Assembly (NCBI GenBank): GCA_001839685.1
Contig: MLAK01000904.1
Coordinates: 64,802-128,801, forward strand
Length of the DNA stretch: 64,000 nt
Direction: 5' to 3'
From: Tritrichomonas foetus
Taxonomy: Eukaryota; Parabasalia; Tritrichomonadida; Tritrichomonadidae
The position numbers and the translations under genes are program-made. Shown piece after piece: positions 19,732-28,970 of the stretch (its first letter is position 1; each line of letters begins with the position of its first letter). The notes under the pieces are model-generated. The model was not told where the DNA came from and ran no database searches. It saw nothing but the letters and a program-made list of their open reading frames with translations.

Positions 19732-20170
19732 ACACGTTGTCAATAATAAATTACATCATTTTTCATTTATATAAAGATATTGATATGTTTTTTCGAATAA
19801 CTCAGATCTCAAAAGTTCTCAGGTGATTGTTAGTTGTTATTTCATTGAAAATAACATTTTTTTTCTTCTAATTATTTGTTGAACAAGAATATATTTATAT
19901 AAGTTCGATTTAGTGTCCATTTGATTCAAAAATGTTGCACACTTTTGTTGATTAATATATATTGATAATCAAAATTATTTAGTGGAATATTTATCGAAGA
20001 AATAAATTCCTAGTTAGAATGGTTGCTTAAAAAATCAATTTCTAATAAATTCCTCTGAGAACTCATTTTTTGATTAAAAGATTCCTTCATGAATTATACT
20101 ACGGGAATCAGATTATTAATTTCAAAATCACAATTTATGATTTCCAAATAAGATATATTATAGTATTCCA
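19732..20170. other. Intergenic between two plus-strand genes
   Basis: 439 bases, AT-rich, without a recognisable feature. Confidence 0.5.
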
Positions 20171-21391
20171 ATGGAGACAAGTCTTAAACAAGTAATTATG
20201 AATAATGGTCAATTGGTCACTAAAATTCACCTTTCGATTTCCCCAAAGATCATGAAAATCACGAAAAAAAGCCAGAACAACTTCAGTTTACAAATAGGTC
20301 TCTATTTACTTCTCGTCTTCTTATACCTATTGGTCTTTCTTATTTTTCCTTACGCTTTACAATTCGTTCGATATATTCTTCATTCATCGAATAATTCACA
20401 GATCGGCCAGAAAACAGCATCCCGACGTCTAAAAACCCAAATATATAATAAAACGAGCAAAAATTTCGAACCTGACGCACGAAAGCTTTATTCAGATGAT
20501 TCATCAGAAAATGCCGATTTTTCTCAAGTTTGTAAGCCAAAATTTAGAGGAAATCTTCCACCCGCAAGCAGCACGAATGATGTAATTTTATTATACGCTA
20601 CGAAATTCACGCCAGGCCTTCATCTCGCACTTCGATCATATCAAGCGTCCCAATGTAAAGCCCGAATCATCATTTTTGTATCTGGCCAATTTAAAGGAAG
20701 TAGGAAAGATATGAATTTTCTCAATGAAATCAATGCGACAATTGTGGATCAATGCACAGAGGACCCTAGTATTTCAAGTGCACCAGTTCCCCATATGTTA
20801 CGCTTCAAGTGTGAGCTTGAATGGCTGAACGAAAATATCGATTCTGGGATCGATCGTGTGCTACATACAGATTCATATGATATCTTTTTCCAATCAGACC
20901 CTTTCATTCCAGAAATGATACAAAACGATTCACTCACATTTGTAGTTGAGCCACATTTCATTCGTGGCTGTGGCTGGAATTTAAACTGGTTTACGTCATG
21001 TTATGGTGAAACAATTACTCCAAGCTTTATTGACAATTTTATTGTTTGTAGTGGAACAATTGCTGGAAGTGCTAAACATTATCAAACTTTATTAAAGCTC
21101 ATGCTTGAACAGCCACAATGGAAAACATGTTACACTCATAGTCGTGACCAACCAATTTTGAATTATTTAATTTGGAGTGGGAAAGTTGATGAAAGAGGCA
21201 TCAAATATCGTTTTTCAGGTTGTGATGGAGGTTTTGCGACTCTACAATGGTGTATCCTGAATTACGAAGTTAAATATAACAAAATGGGTCAAGTTGTTTT
21301 ACCATCTGGTATAGTGCCAGCCTACATTCACCAGTATCCACGTCATGAAAGCTTGAAGAATCATCTTTACCAGGCGTGTGGAATTCATTAG
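20171..21391 (+). CDS. Type II membrane protein, putative GT-A glycosyltransferase
   Basis: 406 aa. A cytoplasmic tail of about 40 residues precedes one strong transmembrane segment (about 41-70), then a Ser/Lys-rich stem and a lumenal domain from about 130. The domain begins DVILLYATKFTPGLHLALRS and holds VLHTDSYDIFFQSDPF near residues 235-250, where the D-x-x-D is positioned like the metal-binding DxD of GT-A enzymes. Several Cys (for example CGW, SCYG, CDGG) could form disulphides, and SRDQPILN and YIHQYPRH near the C-terminus are typical of nucleotide-sugar transferases of this type. Donor and acceptor are unknown. This is Golgi-type architecture. I recall similar trichomonad proteins of unassigned function but no specific name. 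Confidence 0.6.
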   Translation: METSLKQVIMNNGQLVTKIHLSISPKIMKITKKSQNNFSLQIGLYLLLVFLYLLVFLIFPYALQFVRYILHSSNNSQIGQKTASRRLKTQIYNKTSKNFEPDARKLYSDDSSENADFSQVCKPKFRGNLPPASSTNDVILLYATKFTPGLHLALRSYQASQCKARIIIFVSGQFKGSRKDMNFLNEINATIVDQCTEDPSISSAPVPHMLRFKCELEWLNENIDSGIDRVLHTDSYDIFFQSDPFIPEMIQNDSLTFVVEPHFIRGCGWNLNWFTSCYGETITPSFIDNFIVCSGTIAGSAKHYQTLLKLMLEQPQWKTCYTHSRDQPILNYLIWSGKVDERGIKYRFSGCDGGFATLQWCILNYEVKYNKMGQVVLPSGIVPAYIHQYPRHESLKNHLYQACGIH

Positions 21392-21633
21392 TTGGGTTAG
21401 ATGAAAGATGAAAAAACAATTAGATTTTGTGTGTTGAATAAATTAAATTAAATGTGGATTTTCTACTTTTTATGGTTTTGTTTAACATTTATCATCTAAA
21501 AGTGCGGATTAAAAAAAGAATACATTGAGAATTTCTTTATCAGAGATGAATATATTAATCAAAGAAGAAGAAAATTTTCCGCTAGATATTTATGTATTAT
21601 ATAGTATAAATATATAACAATTTATAAAATGAA

Positions 21634-23406
21634 TTACGGTTTCTGTGTGGGCCAGTACATCGGATAATCATCTTCTTCATCGTTAATTTGGTTGTATACA
21701 GTATTGGCACCAAGATTCATCCCATTTGGTATGCCTCCGAACTGCTGTGACATGCCTTGAGGGTTATTTTGAAATATACTTCGACCATGGTTTTGTGGAA
21801 CAGTTCCGGTTGAGGTTGGAGCGGTGTTCATTATTTGGTTATTCATTATTGGATTTCCAACATGTGTCATTTGCCCATTCGTTATCTGTGCTATCATTGG
21901 CTGAGGTTGTATTGATTGTGGTATTTGGTGTGGAATTGTCATTGTTGTAAAATTCGGTTGAGAAATATTTGAGACTGAGTTAGACATAGTATTGGGAAGT
22001 TGGCTTGTAATTTGATTTGATTGAATTTGTGGGAAATTTGTCATTGGTTGAGATGGTTGTAATCTATTCGCTGGTAGTGCTTGGTTTATGTGATAATTAT
22101 GTTGGACTGGTAGATATGCACTATTCATGATTATGCTGTTATTAAAAGGTGAATTATTCATTGGATTCACATTGTTCATTGTATTCACGTTACTCATTGT
22201 ATTCATACTATTCATTGTATTTATATTATTCATTGGGTTAATATTATTCATTTGATTAATATTATTCATTTGATTAATATTATTCATTGAATTCATTGTA
22301 TTCATATTATTCATTGGGTTAATATTATTCATTGGATTAATATTATTCATTGAATTCACGTTACTCATTGTATTTATATTATTCATTGAATTCATATTAT
22401 CCATTGGATTTATATTATTCATTGGATTTATATTATTAATAGAATTCATATTATTAATTGAATTTATATTATTCATTGGATTCAGATTGGTATTACCAAT
22501 TTGGCTCATTCCTGCGTTCATTGCATTTATGTTGGAACTTTCCTGATTCGGTTTTCCATAATTAACATAATTAAAATTGATCATTGGATTCAAACCATTA
22601 TTATTTTGATTTGTAGAATTGAGCACTGAGTTTACATTCGAATTAACTTGATTAATATTATTATTATTAATACTATAGAAGCTTTGATTGTTGGTGCCAT
22701 TTATTTGGCTCACTTGATGTAAGCCATTGTTTGCCTGACCTATATTTCCGTTTATAATCATTGGATTTAGACTTCTGTTGATTTGCTGATTGAAATAATT
22801 ATTCGCGAGTCCGGCCGTATTCGTTACAGCATCAAAATTATTGCTCGAATTGGCATTCATCAACATATTGACATTGCTATTATTAATTGAAGTGAATCCA
22901 CAATTATTAGAAGTGGTTGGACCAACCATTGGATTTGGCACATTATTCATTGGAGTCATTTGTAAGTCCATTTGATTCATGTTGTTGCTTATTTGGCTCA
23001 CGTTTTTCATTTGATTTCCATTCACATTTATATTATTAGAAATAGTAGAATTTGGTGGTGCAATTTGTGATGGATTATTTCCAATGGCAGGATTATTCAT
23101 AAATGACTGTTTAGCATTCCCAAGCTCGAGCAAACTTTGACTGGTAATTGCGCGGCATACTTCCTTTGTTTTTGCAAGGGCAATATTTTGATAATCGATG
23201 TCAGAAATGCCTAAGTTAGGAGACCAGCAACTTGCTTCTATTTCTTTTGCACGTTTTTTCGAATATTCTAACAAATCTTCATCTGACATTGGTTTTCCGT
23301 TTGATTCCGATAGCATTTTTATAGTAGTATGAATGAGCTTCATGCATTCGTTAAGGCAATGCTTTCGACGGATATAGCTCTTTTTCGGAGGCTCTTGATT
23401 TTGCAT
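21634..23406 (-). CDS. Asn/Met-rich repeat protein with conserved N-terminal helical domain (KIX/Med15-like?)
   Basis: 590 aa. The first 95 residues are complex and basic (RRKHCLNECMKLIHTTIKML, then EYSKKRAKEIEASCW and YQNIALAKTKEVCRAI), predicting three to four helices. The rest is low complexity, dominated by Asn, Met, Gln and Ser. The core is a repeat of about six residues, N-P-M-N-N-I and variants, encoded by roughly 18-bp units between about 22130 and 22490. The last residues are acidic then WPTQKP. A small helical domain followed by a Q/N/M-rich tail recalls KIX-type Mediator tail subunits (Med15/Gal11), but that is a guess from architecture. The N-terminal domain is likely the functional part and the repeats a disordered region prone to length change. 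The ATG at 23406 is the first in frame. Confidence 0.6.
   Translation of the reverse strand: MQNQEPPKKSYIRRKHCLNECMKLIHTTIKMLSESNGKPMSDEDLLEYSKKRAKEIEASCWSPNLGISDIDYQNIALAKTKEVCRAITSQSLLELGNAKQSFMNNPAIGNNPSQIAPPNSTISNNINVNGNQMKNVSQISNNMNQMDLQMTPMNNVPNPMVGPTTSNNCGFTSINNSNVNMLMNANSSNNFDAVTNTAGLANNYFNQQINRSLNPMIINGNIGQANNGLHQVSQINGTNNQSFYSINNNNINQVNSNVNSVLNSTNQNNNGLNPMINFNYVNYGKPNQESSNINAMNAGMSQIGNTNLNPMNNINSINNMNSINNINPMNNINPMDNMNSMNNINTMSNVNSMNNINPMNNINPMNNMNTMNSMNNINQMNNINQMNNINPMNNINTMNSMNTMSNVNTMNNVNPMNNSPFNNSIIMNSAYLPVQHNYHINQALPANRLQPSQPMTNFPQIQSNQITSQLPNTMSNSVSNISQPNFTTMTIPHQIPQSIQPQPMIAQITNGQMTHVGNPIMNNQIMNTAPTSTGTVPQNHGRSIFQNNPQGMSQQFGGIPNGMNLGANTVYNQINDEEDDYPMYWPTQKP
22130..22490 (-). 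repeat. Imperfect 18-bp coding repeats (N-P-M-N-N-I)
   Basis: Within the Asn/Met-rich gene, units of about 18 bp (on the plus strand like ATTATTCATTGGATTAAT) are repeated about twenty times with substitutions of Pro, Ser, Thr or Gln at one position. The coding frame is kept throughout, suggesting expansion in whole units. Confidence 0.75.
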
Positions 23407-24274
23407 TTTATGTTTTCGTCCACTTTTGGATTGAAACTTATTGTTTCAAATTGTTTTTCTTTTTTCAGATTGAATTTATTCAGAGATAGACTAATTTCTG
23501 TCTCAATTCTCTCAAATATTTTACTCTACATTCAAAATCTGCGAATCACTGAATGTTTTTTGACAAAAAGATCAAAATTGTTGTTACAGAAAAAATAATC
23601 ATTATATTCAAATTGTCCTTTCTTTTCAATAAATCTTATAGATATATAATTTTATTTCTTAGAAATTCTCATTAGGCTTTTACATTGATTTTTATTCGGT
23701 TATTTATTGTTCTCTGATCATAATTGTCTCTGATATTTCTTGATTACACTTATTTCAGACGTTTAATTAAATATTCAGAATTCAGTTGAAAAAATTGATA
23801 ATGTTTTTTCTAGCCATAAAATAATATTGAATGCAATGAAAAAAAAAATTCGATTCGCACTCACAATCACATAAAAATCAATAGAATTTTTCGTGTTATT
23901 CAAAAAAAGTTCCAGTTCCTTCTCATTAAATCTTAATGTTACATATATTAAATCACTGGCATTTTATCAGGAAATAGAATATTTAAGAGATTTGGTCAGA
24001 ATCATCGACAATCTTCCAAGGAGCCATGAAAGATTAATAAAAAAAAAAAGAGAATCGTAAATTTCTTGTCGGTTTTATGGTCAATTAACCGTTATTTTGA
24101 TCATTTGCTTAATAGTCTAATAATCGAAAAAAAACATGAATCCCTACATATGAATCTAATACATCATGTATATTTTTAAAAATTGGAGATTAAAAAATAT
24201 TAGTTCGAAAAAATCTTGGAAGGAAGAAAAAAAAAAAAAAAAAAAAAAAAAAGGGAAGAAACTAAACAAACATT
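23407..24274. other. Intergenic with poly(A) run
   Basis: 868 bases. It contains a 26-base A run at 24227-24252 just beyond the 3' end of the next minus-strand gene. Short plus-strand open frames here are AT-rich noise. Confidence 0.5.
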
Positions 24275-27200
24275 TTAAGAAATCATCGCAAATGCAACAG
24301 CTTCAGTTCTATCAATGTACTCTACTAATTTGGAAATTATATCAGAACTACTATTTGGATTATATGGAATAAATCCGCGGTCTTTCATAATAAGATGATC
24401 GATTTTAGTTAAAATAATTCGATACAAATAAATTGACTGACCAACATCAACTCTTAAAAGTGCCTGTCGAATGTTTTCATAATACTTTTTCAACTTTTGA
24501 ACCATCGGCTGAGGAAGCTTGGTGAATATATGTGGAATTATATTGGCATATCTTGTTAAAATATCTAAATACAAATCAGAAATATAACTTTGGAACTTTT
24601 TGATTCGACTTACTTGACCTGAAAGTGGTGGCATTTCAAACATTTCCATTAAAGGATCTTTTAATTCAGCACAGACAGTCAAGATACCAGAAAGTTTCAA
24701 CATCGATGAATTTTTATCTTCATATCGGGATAAAGCTTTACGCCAAGAATCCTTATAATTGTGATTTTGATTTCTTCCAAGCAAACTAAAGAATTTGGTG
24801 AAAACATCATAGCTAATCATATGATTATCATAACAACCACACATCATGAGGAGATCTTTGGATTGTGAATATAAATGTTTATGCTTTTCGCCAAAGAAGT
24901 CAGTAATCCGTTTAAGGAAGTCTAAATAAGAAACCATTGGATTTTCAGGGTTTGCTCCTAAAGTGTTCACAAATTTTAAAGCTAAAGCTTCAGTGAAGCA
25001 TTTTGAAAGGATGCGTTCAAGACAATCTATATGTATTTTTATATTTTCATCAAAAGTTAAATCTTGAATAAGAATTGATAGCTTAGGAAAGGTGAAATCG
25101 TGAGTAAAAGTATAAATCGTAGATAAAAAGCATAATTGAGGAAAGCTGTATCTTCCCATCAAAACTTCAATGAAATAACTTAAATAAGGAGAAGTTGCAC
25201 GATTTGAGATCAGAACATAAGAAAAATCAGACATGGCTTGGGCAATCAAATGTTGTAATTTATAACGGCGAGAGATCCAATCAACGAAAATTGATTCAGT
25301 AGAAATTCGAGTTTGATTTTCAATTGATCGAACAAAAGGATCAATCATAAAGTTATGAATAACTTGAATGGCCCAAACTATTGGCTTTTCACTAGTTACA
25401 ATATTCGAAAACGCTTTTGCGTTAATAATTTTTAATTCTTGATCAACAGGGGAAACATAAGGTTGACTCAAAAATGGCATTATTATTTCAAATAAATCTG
25501 GAAGCTCATCAATAGCTTCATGATTAATATTATATCCTTTCGGATTCACATATCTGATATTTCGTGAGACAGTTTTAGGTCTTCCATCTGTAATTTTAAT
25601 TCCTATGTCAACATCTTCTTCATTTTTTGATTGATTTTTTTCCTTATTATCATTATGCTCTATTGTTTCTATTGTATCTATCGGCTCCTTCGTTGAATTA
25701 AATGAATCAGAAGATTGTTTCATTGATTTCAGTGAAGATTTACTTAGTACTTGATGAAGATTTGATTTATGTTCATTTATTTGCAAACCAGATTCATCTG
25801 TCTGAATTTCAATATGAATATAATTAATTGGCTTTTCAATTATACTTTTTGAAACTGATGGAGAACAAGTCTCATTTATATTGACATTAATTTGATTTTT
25901 TGAAGATTTGCTCATCTTATTAATATTTTCCTCTTTCAATAGCATAACATCAGATTTCCTCAACACTTTTACATCATCATGATCCTTGTCTTTCCGTCTC
26001 TTTTTAACCAATGGCATTGTTCTTGAGAAGTCAACTTGTTCTGTTTGAACTTCTTGGTCATTTTTTTCAATATTAGACATTTCTTCGATTTTTTCTTCGA
26101 GTTCTTGAATTCTTTTGGTTAGTTTTTCTGTTTTTGCTATTTCATTATGATACATAACGATGTATCCAGTTTCACCTTGTTGGAATTCATTTATAGATTT
26201 TGTTAAAGTTTCGATTTGGCTTAGTTGGTTTTTGTTTTCCTCTTCAAGTTTTCTCACAGTCCTCTTCAAATTTTTCATTCTGTCACTTTTTGACTGAAGT
26301 TTGAATTGTAATTGTGTAACTTGTCCTTTGGCGAAATCTAGATCGAAAGTATTCGAAGATATTTGAATATCCTTTTGATTGGATGAATCTGTTAAGACTT
26401 TAAGCTGTCTTTTCAATGTAGCAACTTCATCTTTCAGTGAAATATTTTCTTTAGAATTTTCTTCGACTGTATTTTCTAATTCTTTTGATCGTTGAAGTAA
26501 ATCATCATATTTCTCATCGTATTCTGATGTATATTTATGTATACGTTCCATTAAAACGGGGATGTCAACTGTTAGTTGATTATAGAATTTATGAAATCGT
26601 CTTAGTAAAAGTGCTCGTTCTGTACAAGAAGTTTTTTCTTGAAGAATGAGTTTGTTAAATGAAAAGTTGTACAATTGAAGAAGCCTTGCTTTCAGTTCTG
26701 CTTGCTCCTCAGTTGATAAATCGTCTGTAGCAACTGGAATAGAAGCTGCAATGTTTGCATCAAGTTCATGAATAATTTGACTAACTTCCTCTCTCAAATT
26801 TTTACGGTTTGTATCAAGTGGAACAACTGGGGGAACAGACGAGAGAATTGTCGGCTCGGGAGGAAGCCTTGATGTTCTTTGTGAGTGAATCTGAAACTGC
26901 TCAATTGGTGGAGGTTTGTAAGATGGAGAAACGTAAGGGGGTGGGTCGATTGGATTTGTAACTTTCGGAATAACTTTTTGAGCAGCTTTGGTAGACATGG
27001 ATGAAGAGGCACGAGTTATCCGTTGAGATTTTAAAGTAGTTTGAGCAACTTCATTTGTAACGATGCGCGATGTTTTAGCTGTGGCAAAATTAAATATTTC
27101 CGAATTCTGCTCGCTGTTTCGCCATGAAGTGCTTTGACGCGTAGGCGACCTTTGTGTCTGTGTTTTTGGAGATGTTTTGGCAATTGATGTTAAACTCATT

Positions 27201-27331
27201 GTGGTAGGTCGATTTTTTTTCTGTGGCGGCGGAATGGAGTCTGTGGGCGTATAATCACCTCCAACAAGACCACTTGTGATAATACTTTCGGATAGCGGAG
27301 GAAGAGGAGGCTTCATCCATTCTTTCTCCAT
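24275..27331 (-). CDS. Large coiled-coil protein with axonemal dynein light chain-like motif
   Basis: 1018 aa. Residues 1-200 are disordered and Pro/Ser/Thr-rich. Residues 205-300 are helical and contain QEKTSCTERALLLRRFHKFY at 231-250, which resembles the C-x-ER-x-x-LL-x-x-hR-x-x motif of axonemal dynein light chain (p28/DNALI1, AXDND1) and TSNAXIP1-type domains. A long coiled coil follows (about 270-425), then a charged low-complexity linker, then a helical C-terminal half (about 600-1018) of unknown fold. This suggests a flagellar or cytoskeletal role, consistent with a multiflagellate protist, but only the short motif supports it. No intron is needed. A TCATTAC initiator-like motif lies 14 bases upstream of the ATG at 27331. 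Confidence 0.6.
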   Translation of the reverse strand: MEKEWMKPPLPPLSESIITSGLVGGDYTPTDSIPPPQKKNRPTTMSLTSIAKTSPKTQTQRSPTRQSTSWRNSEQNSEIFNFATAKTSRIVTNEVAQTTLKSQRITRASSSMSTKAAQKVIPKVTNPIDPPPYVSPSYKPPPIEQFQIHSQRTSRLPPEPTILSSVPPVVPLDTNRKNLREEVSQIIHELDANIAASIPVATDDLSTEEQAELKARLLQLYNFSFNKLILQEKTSCTERALLLRRFHKFYNQLTVDIPVLMERIHKYTSEYDEKYDDLLQRSKELENTVEENSKENISLKDEVATLKRQLKVLTDSSNQKDIQISSNTFDLDFAKGQVTQLQFKLQSKSDRMKNLKRTVRKLEEENKNQLSQIETLTKSINEFQQGETGYIVMYHNEIAKTEKLTKRIQELEEKIEEMSNIEKNDQEVQTEQVDFSRTMPLVKKRRKDKDHDDVKVLRKSDVMLLKEENINKMSKSSKNQINVNINETCSPSVSKSIIEKPINYIHIEIQTDESGLQINEHKSNLHQVLSKSSLKSMKQSSDSFNSTKEPIDTIETIEHNDNKEKNQSKNEEDVDIGIKITDGRPKTVSRNIRYVNPKGYNINHEAIDELPDLFEIIMPFLSQPYVSPVDQELKIINAKAFSNIVTSEKPIVWAIQVIHNFMIDPFVRSIENQTRISTESIFVDWISRRYKLQHLIAQAMSDFSYVLISNRATSPYLSYFIEVLMGRYSFPQLCFLSTIYTFTHDFTFPKLSILIQDLTFDENIKIHIDCLERILSKCFTEALALKFVNTLGANPENPMVSYLDFLKRITDFFGEKHKHLYSQSKDLLMMCGCYDNHMISYDVFTKFFSLLGRNQNHNYKDSWRKALSRYEDKNSSMLKLSGILTVCAELKDPLMEMFEMPPLSGQVSRIKKFQSYISDLYLDILTRYANIIPHIFTKLPQPMVQKLKKYYENIRQALLRVDVGQSIYLYRIILTKIDHLIMKDRGFIPYNPNSSSDIISKLVEYIDRTEAVAFAMIS

Positions 27332-27863
27332 TCGTTTCTGATGATGTAATGATTTAAATTTTATATTAGAGGAATCGACAAAAAATTGAAATAACTTTTT
27401 GAATAAGAAACTTACATAAACATTGAAAAAGTCTAATTCTTTTTCCAGGATGTTTCAATAGTCTTTGGAAATGTCAATCGATATGGTTAAAATTGACCTA
27501 TAATTTTTTTTTGATGTGTAAATATATTGTGATATTTTTTTTGAGTATTATTCAATTTTAATCATGTTGAATGTTGTATTGAAAGTTTGAATAAATAGAT
27601 TTTCATTTCCCTAAATTAACGTTTTTCATTATATCTCGATTTATTAGCTTTTACTCAAATTATTTGGACGTAAAATAGGGCTATATATTCACATATATAA
27701 TCCAAAAAGAAATCCTAAGTAAGAGATCGAATTCAATGGGAAATACTGAGTATACAGCTATGATAAAAGCTTTGATTTAATTTAGTGAAAAAGTACATCT
27801 GCCTACCAAGAATTTAGAATCAAAAAAAAAAAGACAGTAAACTTTTTCTATTACCATTTTTGA
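27332..27863. other. Divergent intergenic region
   Basis: 532 bases between divergent genes, expected to hold both promoters. Nothing beyond AT-rich sequence and the Inr-like motif is visible. Confidence 0.5.
27346..27352 (-). promoter_or_regulatory. Initiator-like TCATTAC
   Basis: On the minus strand TCATTAC lies 14 bases before the ATG of the coiled-coil gene and matches the trichomonad Inr core TCA-Y-T. Motif match only. Confidence 0.35.
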
Positions 27864-28484
27864 ATGAATTTAGCCATTTATAAAGCGAAAAAGTTTCTTC
27901 AAAAATTGATGTCGAAGAACTTAAAGCCAGTTTTAAAAGCTTTAAAACTCGAAAAACCAAAAGCATCATGTAGTGCTTTTGTGTTTTTTGCCAAAGATAT
28001 GCGCAAAAAACTTCAAGATGAAAATCCCGAAAATACATTTAAAGATGTTTCCACAAAACTCGGCGAAATGTGGAAATCACTTCCAGAGGAAGATCGAGAA
28101 TATTACGAAGAGTTGAGCAAAATTGATAAAAGTCGATTCAAAGAAGAAAAAAGAATATATCGTCAAGTTCTCTACCAAAAGCTCTCCAAGGCCCTTCAAG
28201 ATGGAACGATACAGCCAAGCCAGATAGACAAATCAATCCTACCAGTGCCAAAACAGCCCCGTCCACCATTTATGTTTTATGCGCGCCATGTCCGGCCAAT
28301 GCTGAAAATGCACTGCGAGGGAGAAAAAGCGCAAGCTGCACTTGGAAAGCCTCTAAGCGTGATGTGGAACTCGCTCAACAACCAGCAAAGGATTCCATTC
28401 AATATCATGTCACAAGAAGACGTCCAGCGGGCGAGGGAAGACAGGCTCCAAGAGCAAGAGATAAAAGCTATGCTCGGACAATAA
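27864..28484 (+). CDS. HMG-box protein with two HMG boxes
   Basis: 206 aa if the first ATG is used; a second in-frame ATG at 27909 (MSKNLKPV) gives 191 aa and may be the true start. Box A starts near residue 31 (EKPKASCSAFVFFAKDMRKK) and includes FKDVSTKLGEMWKSLPEEDR. Box B starts near 127 (PKQPRPPFMFYARHVRP) and includes LGKPLSVMWNSLNNQQ. Both have the aromatic and Pro pattern of HMGB-type boxes, which bend DNA without strong sequence specificity. There is no acidic tail as in metazoan HMGB1. It is likely nuclear, acting in chromatin or transcription. The stop TAA is followed directly by TAAATG, giving a TAAA signal. Confidence 0.9.
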   Translation: MNLAIYKAKKFLQKLMSKNLKPVLKALKLEKPKASCSAFVFFAKDMRKKLQDENPENTFKDVSTKLGEMWKSLPEEDREYYEELSKIDKSRFKEEKRIYRQVLYQKLSKALQDGTIQPSQIDKSILPVPKQPRPPFMFYARHVRPMLKMHCEGEKAQAALGKPLSVMWNSLNNQQRIPFNIMSQEDVQRAREDRLQEQEIKAMLGQ

Positions 28485-28970
28485 TAAATGTTTTTATATT
28501 TGCTCAACCTTATTTTTTTTCATTTCCATTTTTCTGCACGGGTAGAGATACATCGATAAAATACATTTTGATTGGATAATAAATGAAGGATTATTATAAT
28601 CATAAGATATCAATGTTTCTTTCTTCTTTCATTGATATTGAGTAAAAAATATTGATTGGAAGTTATGGGAAACAAGAACAAAACAAAAAACAAAAGAAAA
28701 CAAGGCTGAAATCCAATTTCCTATGAGATAAGCATAACGTGAAGTGAAATGTCGAATAAAGGTCAAATGTGGAACAACAAAATGGTAAATGTGATGTGAG
28801 CTTTGCTAGTTCTTTCCCCATTTTTCTGCCCAAAAGTTTATATTATTATTCGATGAGAAATAAGAATATGTTCTCATCGAAAAAAGTCCTGCTGAAAACA
28901 AACAAGAAAACGAAAACAAAAATAAAAGAGAAAAGAATCGAAAAGAAAAGTATTAGGAGTTATAATTTTT
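28485..28970. other. Convergent intergenic region
   Basis: 486 bases between convergent genes; purine-rich and A-rich. Open frames on both strands near 28770-29140 are composition-driven and overlap the Lys/Gln/Glu tail of the next gene. Confidence 0.5.
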
